This document shows positions 1 through 8,328 of a DNA stretch of 64,000 bases, piece by piece. Source of the DNA: Psychromonas sp. psych-6C06 (GTDB lineage Bacteria > Pseudomonadota > Gammaproteobacteria > Enterobacterales > Psychromonadaceae). Position numbers and translations under genes: made by a program. The stretch is from assembly GCF_002835465.1 (NCBI RefSeq), contig NZ_PIZM01000006.1:372001-436000 (forward strand), given 5' to 3'. Numbering within the stretch: the first letter of the stretch is position 1; each line of letters begins with the position of its first letter. The notes under the pieces are model-generated. The model made no database searches. It was given only the letters and a program-made list of their open reading frames with translations, and had not been told where the DNA came from.

Positions 1-286
1 TAGAGAATTGGTTACAAATTTCAACAAGCAAAGCAATTTCAGACACCGCTGGATTAGTAATGGAAGCAACATCTGTATCGGCTGGCATATCTTGTAATAG
101 AAAGCGACAAACACTGGTTTTTCCCGTGCCGACTTCTCCTGTTAAAACAACAAACCCGCCATTACCTTGTAGTCCGTACGTAAGGTGGGCAAGGGCCTCT
201 TTATGTTGTTCGGTAAAAAACAAAAAATCAGGCTCAGGCGCAATTGAAAATGGCTGCTGATTTAATGAAAAAAATTCCTGGTACAT
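1..286 (-). CDS. ExeA/GspA-type AAA ATPase, N-terminal part (cut by window edge)
   Basis: The minus strand reads from an ATG at 286 off the left edge, giving about 95 residues that begin MYQEFFSLNQQPFSI. Near residues 49-56 is a Walker A loop GEVGTGKT. The start (short aromatic-rich leader, F-x-x-x-P-F-S-I, then a TEQHKEAL helix) is typical of the ExeA/GspA/MshM family of AAA ATPases, which work with type II secretion or MSHA pilus assembly at the inner membrane. The family call is good; the pathway cannot be settled because the C-terminal part and the partner genes lie outside the window. Confidence 0.75.
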   Translation of the reverse strand, partial: MYQEFFSLNQQPFSIAPEPDFLFFTEQHKEALAHLTYGLQGNGGFVVLTGEVGTGKTSVCRFLLQDMPADTDVASITNPAVSEIALLVEICNQFS

Positions 287-577
287 GTTAAACCCAAAAT
301 GAGAGTGAGAACCTAATAAATATTTTAATTAGCCATGCGACTTCAGGCGCAAAGTCTGCTGGTAAATAGTCCGAGATGCCTGCTTTATCGCTTGCACTAC
401 GTTGTGTTATTGGAAAACTGGATCACAATAAAAAGAGTTCTATTTTTAATTTAATCCAAGATTTCGCAAGTTACGGTTGATATCTTCGGTCAGTACCGGC
501 ATCCGAGCTAGTGCCTGACAAAGCATCTTGAGGTAACATGGGTATAATAACTAAAATAGCAAGCGAAGGGGAAAACA
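287..577. other. gene-free spacer upstream of cca
   Basis: About 290 bases between the divergent ExeA-like gene and cca. No open frame here resembles a protein. A TATAAT hexamer at 543-548, in the string CATGGGTATAAT, is the best -10 candidate for cca. The same string recurs before the cytochrome c5 gene at 5134-5145. I see no convincing -35 at normal spacing here. Confidence 0.4.
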
Positions 578-1807
578 ATGCGTAAATTTTTGGTCGGGGG
601 CGCAGTTCGCGATAAATTATTACAGCTTAGCGTTAAAGATTGCGACTACATGGTGGTGGGATCAACGCCAGAGGAACTGTTATCACTTGGTTATCAGCAG
701 GTAGGAAAAGATTTCCCTGTTTTTTTACACCCACAAACCGGTGACGAGTATGCGCTCGCTCGTACAGAGCGAAAAGCGGGCAGTGGTTACAATGGCTTTA
801 GCTGCTACAGTGGCCAAGATGTTACCCTTGAAGAGGATTTAATTCGACGCGATTTAACCATTAATGCCATTGCTGAAGATGAGCATGGCGAACGCTTTGA
901 CCCTTATCATGGTCAGCAAGATATTAAAGATAAAATACTACGACATGTTTCACCTGCTTTTAGCGAAGACCCCTTACGAGTATTGCGTGTCGCACGTTTT
1001 GCAGCGCGTTTTCACTCACTTGGTTTTAGCATTGCATCAGAAACAATGCATTTGATGCAACAGTTGAGTGAAAGTGGTGAATTAAGTTATTTAACCCCAG
1101 AGCGCGTATGGACTGAAACGGAAAAAGCATTAGCGACAGGGGCACCACAGATCTATTTCCAAGTATTGCGTGATTGTGGTGCACTAGAACACCTCTTTCC
1201 TGAAATTGATAATCTATTTGGTGTTCCGGGACCTAAACGATGGCACCCAGAAATAGATACCGGCATTCACACTTTGATGGTTGTTGAGCAATCGGTTTTG
1301 TTATCGGATGATATTGCATTTCGATTTGCTTGTTTAGTGCATGACTTAGGCAAGGCGTTAACACCGAAAGATAAATGGCCAAGTCATAAAGGGCATGGTT
1401 TTTTAGGCCTCGCTGTCATTAAACGGTTATGTAAACGCCTTAAGGTACCCAATGACTGTCGCGATTTAGCGTTAATGGTCAGTGAGCATCATACTTTGAT
1501 TCACAGTGCATTTGAGCTCAAGCCGAGCACCCTGTTAAAGCTGATGAATAGCTGTGATGCATGGCGAAAACCAGAACGTTTTTTGCAGATGTTGCAGTGT
1601 TGCATTGCAGACTCAAAAGGGCGAACAGGTTTTGAAAATAAGCCTTACCCAAGTGCCGATTATGTCTGGCAAGCATTTCAGGCAGCTTTAACTGTGGATG
1701 TGCAAGATATTATCAAACAAGGTATTCAAGGGGCTGAAATCAAAGAAGCATTACTTGATGCCCGGATTAAAGCGGTTGCTATTTACAAAGAAAATATCCA
1801 ACAATAG
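578..1807 (+). CDS. cca: multifunctional CCA tRNA nucleotidyltransferase
   Basis: A 409-residue protein, close to the E. coli enzyme in length. It adds or repairs the CCA end of tRNAs using CTP and ATP. The class II nucleotidyltransferase core is visible: GGAVRD at residues 7-12, the metal-binding D-x-D in DCDYMVVG (21-28), and [10 protein letters not shown] near residue 90. An HD phosphohydrolase domain follows, with H255-D256 in LVHDLGKA; in the E. coli type this carries 2',3'-cyclic phosphodiesterase and phosphatase activity. The start has an upstream GAAGGGG ribosome site. The FetB-like gene follows after 8 bases, so the two are probably co-transcribed. Confidence 0.95.
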   Translation: MRKFLVGGAVRDKLLQLSVKDCDYMVVGSTPEELLSLGYQQVGKDFPVFLHPQTGDEYALARTERKAGSGYNGFSCYSGQDVTLEEDLIRRDLTINAIAEDEHGERFDPYHGQQDIKDKILRHVSPAFSEDPLRVLRVARFAARFHSLGFSIASETMHLMQQLSESGELSYLTPERVWTETEKALATGAPQIYFQVLRDCGALEHLFPEIDNLFGVPGPKRWHPEIDTGIHTLMVVEQSVLLSDDIAFRFACLVHDLGKALTPKDKWPSHKGHGFLGLAVIKRLCKRLKVPNDCRDLALMVSEHHTLIHSAFELKPSTLLKLMNSCDAWRKPERFLQMLQCCIADSKGRTGFENKPYPSADYVWQAFQAALTVDVQDIIKQGIQGAEIKEALLDARIKAVAIYKENIQQ

Positions 1808-1815
1808 AGGCTAAG

Positions 1816-2529
1816 ATGAGTCAATCATTAGCAACGATTAGTCTTGCAAACTTAGCCTTTGCCTTTATTCCGGTTGTGGTGGTTATTGTTATTATGTGTA
1901 AGTGGTCGTTAGATATAAAACGGCCCTTACATGCCTTCGCGCGTATGCTTGCGCAGCTTTTATTGGTGGGGTATTTTTTAACTTATCTTTTTGAAAGTGA
2001 TAGTGCCCCGATTGTTCTGGCAATGTTGCTAGTGATGATTCTTTTTTCTAGTTGGATTGCGCTCAGTAATATCACTGTTTCACGCTGGGCACTGTTAAAA
2101 TCTGCGGTGCTAGCAACAAGCGTCGCAGGGGGATTTACATTGGTAATGGTGACGCAGGGCGTGCTCCAATTAACACCTTGGTATCACGCACAAACCGTGA
2201 TCCCATTAGCGGGAATGATTTTTGCTAACTGTATGAATAGTATTAGTTTAAGTGGAGAGCGTTTCTTTGCCGAGCAAGCACGAGGTGAGGGGAACACAGA
2301 AGCGAAAAAAATTGCCTTTCAAGCTTCTATTATCCCTAATGTTAACGCGTTGTTTGCAGTAGGTATAGTGTCACTGCCTGGCATGATGACAGGGCAAATA
2401 TTATCGGGTATCTCGCCGTTTATCGCAGCCAGATACCAAATAATGGTGATGTGCATGGTATTTGCTGCTGCAGGGATCGCGTCAGCAATTTTTCTTACAT
2501 TACTGATATCAAAAGAATTAAAAAGGTGA
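1816..2529 (+). CDS. FetB/YbbM family (UPF0014) membrane permease
   Basis: A 237-residue, very hydrophobic protein with about six or seven membrane segments. It matches the UPF0014/FetB family in pattern, including the conserved core NCMNSISLSGERF near residues 136-148, the loop around EAKKIAFQASIIPNVNALF, and the SLPGMMTGQILSG motif. In E. coli FetB pairs with the ATPase FetA and has been linked to iron homeostasis and peroxide tolerance. No FetA-like ATPase lies next to this gene, so its partner must be elsewhere or it works alone. It sits 8 bases behind cca. Confidence 0.8.
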   Translation: MSQSLATISLANLAFAFIPVVVVIVIMCKWSLDIKRPLHAFARMLAQLLLVGYFLTYLFESDSAPIVLAMLLVMILFSSWIALSNITVSRWALLKSAVLATSVAGGFTLVMVTQGVLQLTPWYHAQTVIPLAGMIFANCMNSISLSGERFFAEQARGEGNTEAKKIAFQASIIPNVNALFAVGIVSLPGMMTGQILSGISPFIAARYQIMVMCMVFAAAGIASAIFLTLLISKELKR

Positions 2530-2544
2530 TCAGTATTACTTGTT

Positions 2545-2678
2545 AAAATTTATACTACCAGTGTTGTGAGTTTTATTGAGAACATCCTGTTCTTCACAAC
2601 CTTGTGGTCAGCTAAAGCTGATTTTGTGAAGAGAGAATAACTAACTTCTGCGCCTCACACCTTGGTAGCTTAAATTTT
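2545..2678. repeat. 134-bp imperfect palindrome between convergent genes
   Basis: The outer arms 2545-2570 and 2653-2678 pair over about 26 bases with a few mismatches (both carry AAAATTTA and a CTACCA core). Inside, TCTTCACAA at 2591-2599 pairs with TTGTGAAGA at 2624-2632, and a small TCAGCTAAAGCTGA hairpin sits in the middle. The whole spacer between the FetB-like gene and uppP can fold as one branched cruciform. It may act as a two-way terminator, or be a dispersed intergenic repeat of MITE/REP type. Confidence 0.6.
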
Positions 2679-2718
2679 TCCTGCTCAATACTAGATCACT
2701 TTCTAAGTGCCATTGCTA

Positions 2719-3516
2719 TTAAAACAGCACATAAAATAGTACCGCAGCTAAAAGCAAACGGTAGATAACAAAGGGCAACATGCCGACTTTATTTAATAAA
2801 ATAAGAAACACATGAATACATAAAATTGCACTAATAAAAGAAACACCTGCGCCAAGTAATAACCCCGTCCAATCAACATGTTCATCAGATAAAATAAACT
2901 TCAGCAGATCGTAGCCAGATGCCATTGATATAATTGGAATCGACATTAAAAATGAGAAACGCGCAGCTGCATTACGTGTTAGTCCAAGCATTAGGCCCGC
3001 AGTGATCGTTATTCCTGAGCGGGATGTGCCGGGAATAAGTGCTAAAACCTGTGCAAAACCAATGATCAACGCACCTTTAATGCCCGTTTGATATTCTGTT
3101 TTAAGCTGCTTTGCCTGTGAGTCTGCCCACCAAAGTAAAAGACCAAAAATAAGTGTGCTAAAGGCGATGACATAACCACTACGCAGATACATCTCGATCA
3201 GGTCTTTGCCGAAGTAACCAATGGCTGCCGCTGGAATAGTCGCCCAAATAATCCACCACGCAAGTTTACTATCTTGGGTTTGTTGCTTGGTTTTAACCGA
3301 TGTTACCCATGCCTGTGACATATTAAACACTTCACGTCTAAAGTAGATTAATACGGCACCTAAGGTACCAATATTAAGCACCAGGTCAAAGGCTAAACCT
3401 TGATCCTGCCAACCGAGTAAGACGGAAGGTAAAATGAGATGTGCGGAACTGGATATAGGTAAAAATTCAGTTAAGCCCTGAATTAAAGCGAGTACAACAA
3501 TTTCAAGTGTAGACAT
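2719..3516 (-). CDS. uppP: undecaprenyl-diphosphatase UppP (BacA)
   Basis: A 265-residue polytopic membrane enzyme that turns undecaprenyl diphosphate into the monophosphate, recycling the lipid carrier used for peptidoglycan and for the surface glycan made later in this window. Signatures: [14 protein letters not shown] at residues 14-27 (catalytic glutamate and serines) and [10 protein letters not shown] near residues 160-169. The length fits the family. It lies downstream of folB-folK on the same strand, 76 bases behind folK. A run of 14-bp tandem repeats occupies most of that gap, just ahead of the ribosome site. Confidence 0.96.
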   Translation of the reverse strand: MSTLEIVVLALIQGLTEFLPISSSAHLILPSVLLGWQDQGLAFDLVLNIGTLGAVLIYFRREVFNMSQAWVTSVKTKQQTQDSKLAWWIIWATIPAAAIGYFGKDLIEMYLRSGYVIAFSTLIFGLLLWWADSQAKQLKTEYQTGIKGALIIGFAQVLALIPGTSRSGITITAGLMLGLTRNAAARFSFLMSIPIISMASGYDLLKFILSDEHVDWTGLLLGAGVSFISAILCIHVFLILLNKVGMLPFVIYRLLLAAVLFYVLF

Positions 3517-3530
3517 AATGTTTCTCTGGT

Positions 3531-3585
3531 TAATTTTTATTAAGTAATTTTTATTAAGTAATTTTTATTAAGTAATTTTAATTGG
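3531..3585. repeat. 14-bp tandem repeat array upstream of uppP
   Basis: The unit TAATTTTTATTAAG occurs three times without error at 3531-3544, 3545-3558 and 3559-3572, followed by a degraded fourth unit from 3573. The array ends 14 bases before the uppP start, so it lies in the leader or promoter of that gene. A change in copy number would alter the leader length or promoter spacing. Confidence 0.9.
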
Positions 3586-3592
3586 CTAATTA

Positions 3593-4081
3593 TTAGCAGT
3601 TAATAAGGGTTTCAATGGACCATAGCTTTTGCTGGTCCTTAGGGAAGTCATGCCATAGCTGCCGGTATGTTTTCTGGGCTGTTGGGTGTTCGAGCTGTGG
3701 TGCGATATCTGCTAGAGGCTGTAACACAAAAGCATTACGCAAAATCTCTGCTCGGGGGATATCTAGCGAATTATCGATTAGCTGGTCATGCAATAGTAGG
3801 TCTAAATCCAATGTGCGCGGTGCAAATTTAATTGCTTTCTCTGGTCGCCCCTGCTGAAGCTCTATTTTTTTTAATGTGTTAATTATCTGTTTTGCAGTAA
3901 GCTGACTTTCAAAGCTCACCACCAAGTTATAAAAGTTACCGCCACTAAAACCGACCGCTTCACTTTCATAAACAGGTGAAATAGCTAGCTCGCCAAAGGT
4001 GGTTTGCAAAGCGATAATGCCTAATTGGATATTTTTAGTTCTATTGATGCTTGAGCCGATACCGACAAAGACCTGTGCCAC
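3593..4081 (-). CDS. folK: 2-amino-4-hydroxy-6-hydroxymethyldihydropteridine diphosphokinase
   Basis: A 162-residue enzyme that transfers pyrophosphate from ATP to 6-hydroxymethyl-dihydropterin in folate synthesis. The start MAQVFVGIGSSINR and the signature PRTLDLDLLLHD near residues 88-99 are typical of FolK. It starts with GTG at 4081, which shares one base with the TAG stop of folB (TAGTG), so it is translationally coupled to folB, the enzyme of the preceding step. Confidence 0.95.
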   Translation of the reverse strand: MAQVFVGIGSSINRTKNIQLGIIALQTTFGELAISPVYESEAVGFSGGNFYNLVVSFESQLTAKQIINTLKKIELQQGRPEKAIKFAPRTLDLDLLLHDQLIDNSLDIPRAEILRNAFVLQPLADIAPQLEHPTAQKTYRQLWHDFPKDQQKLWSIETLINC

Positions 4082-4434
4082 TAGCGAATACCGCGTTCAA
4101 TTTGTACGCCTAAGCTAGCTGCTTTAGGTAGTGCACCGGGTTTATGCAGTGTCAGTTTTATCCATGGCACAGAAAACTGTTCCATAATCAGCGCTGCGAC
4201 ACGTTCTGCCATCGTTTCAATTAATTCGAATTGATGCTTTTGGGCAAACTGGTTAACGACTTCTGAAACACTAAAATAGTTAAGTGCAAGATTGATATCA
4301 TCGCTCGCGGCTGCTGGGCGATTATCAAAAGCCATCTCTAAATCAAAGTAGAGCTTTTGCTGTAATGATTTTTCCCACTCATAAACACCAATAGTGCTAA
4401 TTACCTCTAACTGCTTAATAAAAACAATATCCAT
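4081..4434 (-). CDS. folB: dihydroneopterin aldolase
   Basis: A 117-residue protein of normal FolB length. It splits dihydroneopterin to 6-hydroxymethyl-dihydropterin and glycolaldehyde (often also acting as an epimerase). Visible signatures are the N-terminal IGVYEWEKSLQQ segment, where the family has I-G-x-x-x-W-E, and the C-terminal VTLHKPGALP-like block, here ITLHKPGALPKAASLGVQI in slightly altered form. It heads the folB-folK-uppP run and is divergent from plsY, 72 bases away. Confidence 0.93.
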   Translation of the reverse strand: MDIVFIKQLEVISTIGVYEWEKSLQQKLYFDLEMAFDNRPAAASDDINLALNYFSVSEVVNQFAQKHQFELIETMAERVAALIMEQFSVPWIKLTLHKPGALPKAASLGVQIERGIR

Positions 4435-4506
4435 CTTTCAACCCTATCGAATACCACGTATTATCAAAGCGCAGTATTTTACCTGATTAAGAGGAAATAA
4501 GTACAA

Positions 4507-5103
4507 ATGATTTACCTTACGACTCTTTTATTTATGTTGTGTGCATACCTTTTCGGCGGGCTAAATGGCGCCATTTTATTGTGTCGGATTAAAGGTTGGC
4601 CTGATCCTCGTACGCAAGGGTCTAAAAATCCAGGTACCACTAATATTTTACGCTTTCATCACGCACAGGCTGCCAGTGCAGTACTTATTTTTGATCTGTT
4701 AAAAGGCACTTTGCCTGTTTATATTGCTTATTTTCTTGGCTATAGCCCTTTTGTTATCGGTCTTATTGGTATTGCTGCCTGTCTAGGTCATATATTCCCT
4801 CCCTATTTTCAATTCAAAGGTGGTAAAGCGGTTGCTACAGGCTTAGGGACATTATTACCACTAGGCATGGATATGACGGGGTTATTAATGCTAACTTGGT
4901 TGTTTACGGTCGCGGTAAGTGGCTATGCTTCGTTGGCTGCTATCATTACCGCTATCGCTGCGCCTTTTTATGTTGCGCAGATAAAGCCTGAATATACTGT
5001 TTCTGTCATTATGCTTTCAATACTCATTGTTTTGCGTCATGGCAGTAATATTCGACGTTTAATAGCAGGCAAAGAGAAAAAAATAGTGAACTGGAAACAA
5101 TAA
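4507..5103 (+). CDS. plsY: acyl-phosphate:glycerol-3-phosphate acyltransferase PlsY
   Basis: A 198-residue inner-membrane enzyme that makes lysophosphatidic acid from acyl-phosphate and glycerol-3-phosphate, the first step of phospholipid synthesis. The three conserved loops are visible: GSKNPGTTN near residues 38-46, [19 protein letters not shown] near 96-114, and a late RHGSNIRRL block near 178-186. An AAGAGGAAATAAG ribosome site precedes the ATG. The divergent folB neighbour matches the plsY-folB-folK arrangement of many gammaproteobacteria. Confidence 0.96.
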   Translation: MIYLTTLLFMLCAYLFGGLNGAILLCRIKGWPDPRTQGSKNPGTTNILRFHHAQAASAVLIFDLLKGTLPVYIAYFLGYSPFVIGLIGIAACLGHIFPPYFQFKGGKAVATGLGTLLPLGMDMTGLLMLTWLFTVAVSGYASLAAIITAIAAPFYVAQIKPEYTVSVIMLSILIVLRHGSNIRRLIAGKEKKIVNWKQ

Positions 5104-5116
5104 CCCTATAAAAATA

Positions 5117-5145
5117 TTGGTAGTTGTAGGTTGCATGGGTATAAT
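5117..5145 (+). promoter_or_regulatory. candidate sigma-70 promoter of cytochrome c5 gene
   Basis: TTGGTA at 5117-5122 and TATAAT at 5140-5145 are separated by 17 bases, the ideal spacing. This would give a leader of roughly 150 bases before the gene. The leader contains an inverted repeat (TAACCAGT ... ACTGGTTA, about 5231-5266). Confidence 0.6.
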
Positions 5146-5305
5146 TAACAAAATTGTAACTATTTAGCAGCCCTAATACTTTTTACCTGCCATTTAGATA
5201 GTTATCTAGATTTGCTGAAGAAAAATAGAATAACCAGTTTCATTATGTTTAAGCTGACTGGTTACTAAAATAATTATTTTACTTATATTATAAATGGAGT
5301 TAACT

Positions 5306-5719
5306 GTGCAGCTTATTAAACGTATCACCCTACTTATTGGTTTAACCGCTAGCTTATTTTCTGCAACAGCGTTTGCTGAAGTGGATATCGCTGAGCGTAT
5401 TGCACCAGTAGGCGATGTTTACCTAGATGGTGAAATTGCTACGGCAAGCACTAAAAGTGAATCAAATGAACCTGCAGGGCCTCGCTCTGGTGAAAAAGTT
5501 TACAACACTTTTTGTGTTGCTTGTCATGGAACTGGTGCCGCGGGCGCACCAATCAAAGGTAAAGCAAGTGACTGGACAGCACGTATTGCACAGGGTGAAG
5601 AAACATTGATAAAGCACGCTATCGAAGGCTTCAATGCAATGCCAGCTAAAGGTACTTGTATGGATTGTAGCGATGATGAAATTATTGCGACCGTTAAGTT
5701 CTTAACTCAAGGACTATAG
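5306..5719 (+). CDS. periplasmic cytochrome c5-type monohaem cytochrome
   Basis: With the GTG start at 5306 this is 137 residues: signal peptide (MQLIKRITLLIGL ... ATAFA), then one class I cytochrome c domain. The haem site is CVACH and the axial methionine is in the AMPAKG stretch. The extra pair GTCMDCS near the C-terminus is typical of cytochrome c5. It carries electrons in the periplasm. An ATG four codons earlier (5294) is possible, but GGAG at 5296-5299 sits at the right distance before the GTG and overlaps that ATG, so I prefer GTG. A strong terminator follows, so it is monocistronic. Confidence 0.9.
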   Translation: MQLIKRITLLIGLTASLFSATAFAEVDIAERIAPVGDVYLDGEIATASTKSESNEPAGPRSGEKVYNTFCVACHGTGAAGAPIKGKASDWTARIAQGEETLIKHAIEGFNAMPAKGTCMDCSDDEIIATVKFLTQGL

Positions 5720-5746
5720 TGAGTAAAACTCATCTATTTTCATTTT

Positions 5747-5770
5747 AAACCACCTTCGGGTGGTTTTTTT
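5747..5770 (+). terminator. rho-independent terminator after cytochrome c5 gene
   Basis: AAACCACC and GGTGGTTT form an 8-bp stem around a TTCG loop, followed by a run of T. This is a textbook intrinsic terminator. Confidence 0.93.
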
Positions 5771-5850
5771 ATACCTAATAGCAATCGAATTAAGTCTGTG
5801 ACCTAAATGTTGCTTAGCAAAATAGATTAACTCAGGCTTAAATAGTTATT
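5771..5850. repeat. degenerate copy of the neighbouring intergenic repeat
   Basis: The segment starting ATACCTAATAGCAATC and containing AATTAAGTCTGTGACCTAAAT resembles the left half of the element at 5857-6018 (which has CATTAAGTATGTGATCTAAAT). It looks like a decayed, partial copy in the same orientation. Its ATAGCAATCGAATTA string also recurs in the palindrome at 54971-55017. Confidence 0.5.
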
Positions 5851-5856
5851 TCTTTT

Positions 5857-6018
5857 ATACCAATTCCATTAAGTATGTGATCTAAATTTAACGCAGGGAA
5901 AATGGCTTAATTCAAGGCGTAAGTTGATGTAAATGGTTGTTCCCTTTGCGAAACTTACAACGTGGAAATAAGTTATTTTAACCAGTTAAATAGATCAGCT
6001 ATTTACTGGAATTGGTAT
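5857..6018. repeat. 162-bp element with ATACCAATTCCA terminal inverted repeats
   Basis: The segment begins ATACCAATTCCA (5857-5868) and ends with the exact reverse complement TGGAATTGGTAT (6007-6018). It has no open frame. Size, terminal inverted repeats and intergenic position fit a MITE-like dispersed repeat. Its copy number in the genome cannot be judged from this window. Together with the preceding partial copy it fills most of the 399-base gap between the cytochrome and aldo/keto reductase genes. Confidence 0.6.
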
Positions 6019-6118
6019 TACTATAAATAGTAACGAATTGTATCTGCTAGTGAGAAAGCGTTCATTAAGTGCTATAACATCATACAGTAAACCATAGATA
6101 TTCTATTTAGGAGTTGGT

Positions 6119-7027
6119 ATGAGTAATGTAGAAAAAGTTTTAATGTCGCCACAAGGCCCCGAATTTTCTCAGTTAGTACAAGGTTACTGGCGTTTAGGCG
6201 CTTGGGAAATGAGCGCACAAGAACGATTAACCTTTTTAAAGCAACATGTAGAGTTAGGTATTTCAACCGTCGATAACGCCGCTATTTATGGTGATAGTGA
6301 GCAGTTATTTGGTGAGGCATTAGCCCTTGATCCGAGTATGCGCGAGCAAATCCAAATTGTGTCTAAGTTTGGTATTAATGGCATTCCTGCTGCGATTGGT
6401 GAGAAGCGTGTCTCCCATTATGACAGTAGTAAATCACTGATTTTATCTTCCACTGAAAATTCACTAAAACGTCTAGGTGTTGAACAATTAGATGCACTGC
6501 TCGTTCATCGCCCTGACTTTTTAATGGATGTTGATGTGGTCGCTGAAACCTTTGCTGAACTTAAAGCGAGTGGTAAAGTAAAACATTTTGGTGTGTCTAA
6601 TTTTAGTGCTTCGCAATTTGAGTTGTTGCAGTCGCGCCTAGATACTCCTTTGATCACTAATCAAGTAGAGATCAATCCAATTAACTTTGATGTATTAGAA
6701 GATGGTACAACGGATCAATTACAACGCTTACGTATTCGCCCAATGGCTTGGTCATGTTTAGCGGGTGGCGGTATTTTTTCGGCAGATAGCGAACAAGCAA
6801 GACGTTTACGTGGCACATTATTAGAGTTGCAAGTTGAGCTAGATGCAAACTCAATTGAACAGGTTATCTTTGCTTGGGTCTTAAAACATCCTGCGAATGC
6901 CGTGGCATTAATTGGTTCGGGTAAAATAGAACGTGTGCAAGAAACCTTAGGCGCACTTGCGCTTAATATGAATACTGAACAGTGGTATCGAGTTTGGACT
7001 GCATCAAAAGGGCATGGTGTCGCTTAA
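6119..7027 (+). CDS. aldo/keto reductase, YdhF-like
   Basis: A 302-residue NADPH-type aldo/keto reductase with a (beta/alpha)8 barrel. Visible catalytic parts: Asp in TVDNAAIYGDSEQLFGEAL with the Tyr of AAIYGD (residues about 52-60), the Lys in IVSKFGI, and the His in LLVHRPDFL near residue 130. The start VQGYWRLGAWEMS and the C-terminal IGSGKIERVQETL resemble E. coli YdhF (298 residues). The substrate is not known. TAGGAG lies 6 bases before the ATG. It is convergent with the LysE-type gene. Confidence 0.88.
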   Translation: MSNVEKVLMSPQGPEFSQLVQGYWRLGAWEMSAQERLTFLKQHVELGISTVDNAAIYGDSEQLFGEALALDPSMREQIQIVSKFGINGIPAAIGEKRVSHYDSSKSLILSSTENSLKRLGVEQLDALLVHRPDFLMDVDVVAETFAELKASGKVKHFGVSNFSASQFELLQSRLDTPLITNQVEINPINFDVLEDGTTDQLQRLRIRPMAWSCLAGGGIFSADSEQARRLRGTLLELQVELDANSIEQVIFAWVLKHPANAVALIGSGKIERVQETLGALALNMNTEQWYRVWTASKGHGVA

Positions 7028-7039
7028 CAATAATAGATT

Positions 7040-7071
7040 AAAGGCTGGCGATAAAAAATGCGTCAGTCTTT
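7040..7071. terminator. terminator-like hairpin between convergent genes
   Basis: AAAGGCTG (7040-7047) and CAGTCTTT (7064-7071) pair with one G-T wobble around an A-rich loop that holds a further CG/CG pair. It lies between the stops of the aldo/keto reductase and the LysE-type gene and could serve both. Confidence 0.5.
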
Positions 7072-7082
7072 GCCACTTCAAT

Positions 7083-7712
7083 TTATATTAATCCCCAGAT
7101 CAGCTTTGCTGCAAAAAGCAATAAAACAACACCCATCAAACGTTCGAATAAATAGCCGTGACTGACAAATTTTGCGCGTATTCTTTTTTGTGAAAAGAAA
7201 AAAGAGACCAAGAAAAACCAACTAATCGTGGTGAAAATAATCCAACCTGCATAGATCGTTTGCACCCAAAGTGGGGTGCTTAAGCTTACGATTGTGGTAA
7301 ATATAGCTAAAAAGAAAAGCGTTGCTTTAGGGTTTAATAGGTTGGTCATAATACCAAGCATAAACGCCTTTCGATGGTGTGCTTTGTTATTATCAATAGT
7401 AAACTGATCATTATGCGCGTCTTGTGGCTGACTTTTGAGGAGATTAAATGCTAAGTAACATAAATAACTAATCCCCACTATTTGTGCAATTAAAAAGCCT
7501 GTTTCTGATTGGGTGATAATAAAGCCTAGACCAAGCAAGGTATACAGCATATGTACGGCGATACCCGTGCCAATACCAAGGCTAGTAATAAGCGCTGTTT
7601 TACGATCAAAACTGATGCTTTGTCTGACAACAATCGCAAAATCAGGGCCGGGGCTCATAACGGCAAGTAGGTGGATCAGTGTTAACATTAAAAATTCATC
7701 GAGATAGGGCAA
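7083..7712 (-). CDS. LysE/RhtB-family amino-acid exporter
   Basis: A 209-residue membrane protein with about six hydrophobic segments. The N-terminal signature LLAVMSPGPDFAIVVRQS (residues about 15-32) and the mid-protein LLNPKATLFFLAIF (around 125-138) are diagnostic for the LysE/RhtB family, which exports amino acids or their derivatives. The substrate cannot be read from the sequence. It is divergent from mobB, with about 67 bases between the two starts. Confidence 0.88.
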   Translation of the reverse strand: MPYLDEFLMLTLIHLLAVMSPGPDFAIVVRQSISFDRKTALITSLGIGTGIAVHMLYTLLGLGFIITQSETGFLIAQIVGISYLCYLAFNLLKSQPQDAHNDQFTIDNNKAHHRKAFMLGIMTNLLNPKATLFFLAIFTTIVSLSTPLWVQTIYAGWIIFTTISWFFLVSFFFSQKRIRAKFVSHGYLFERLMGVVLLLFAAKLIWGLI

Positions 7713-7779
7713 GGTGGTTGTCCTTGTTAGATTAACGTGTGCAAGCGATCACTATAACAGTAACTTTTCATAAGGTTAA

Positions 7780-8328
7780 ATGATGTCATCATTAAATAAT
7801 TTTTCTGTGCCCCTATTAGGTTTTGCTGCTTATAGTGGCACCGGAAAAACTACATTATTAACACAACTTATTCCGCAATTAACTGCACTTGGTTTAAACA
7901 TTGCTGTCGTTAAACATAGCCATCATGATATTGAGATAGATAAACCGGGTAAGGATAGTTATCAGCTTCGCAAAGCGGGAGCTTGTCAATTATTGTTAGC
8001 GGGCACAAAACGCGCCATTCTTTTCAATGAGTATGAGAAAAAAGAGGATAAAAAACTGAGTGAGCAGTTGCAGTTACTCGATGCAGACTGTTTAGATTTA
8101 GTGCTGGTAGAAGGTTATCGTGATGAGCCCTTTAATAAAATAGAGTTGCACCGTTCGTCACTAAATAAAGCTTACCTATTTGAAAATGACACCAATATTA
8201 TTGCGTTAGCGAGCGATAAGAAGCTGCAAAACTGTCATGTAACACAGTTAGATATTAATAACTTATCGCAGTTAATTCAGTTTATTTTAGATTATTTGCA
8301 AACACAGCGCTCAAAGCTTAATAGGTGA
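7780..8328 (+). CDS. mobB: molybdopterin-guanine dinucleotide biosynthesis adaptor MobB
   Basis: A 182-residue GTP-binding protein that helps MobA form the bis-MGD cofactor of molybdoenzymes. The N-terminal strand and P-loop LLGFAAYSGTGKTTL (residues 11-25), the VVKHSHHDIEIDKPGKDS block, and the LVLVEGYRD motif near residue 108 are typical of MobB. mobA is not adjacent. Its 3' end overlaps the convergent exported-protein gene by 18 bases. Confidence 0.92.
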   Translation: MMSSLNNFSVPLLGFAAYSGTGKTTLLTQLIPQLTALGLNIAVVKHSHHDIEIDKPGKDSYQLRKAGACQLLLAGTKRAILFNEYEKKEDKKLSEQLQLLDADCLDLVLVEGYRDEPFNKIELHRSSLNKAYLFENDTNIIALASDKKLQNCHVTQLDINNLSQLIQFILDYLQTQRSKLNR

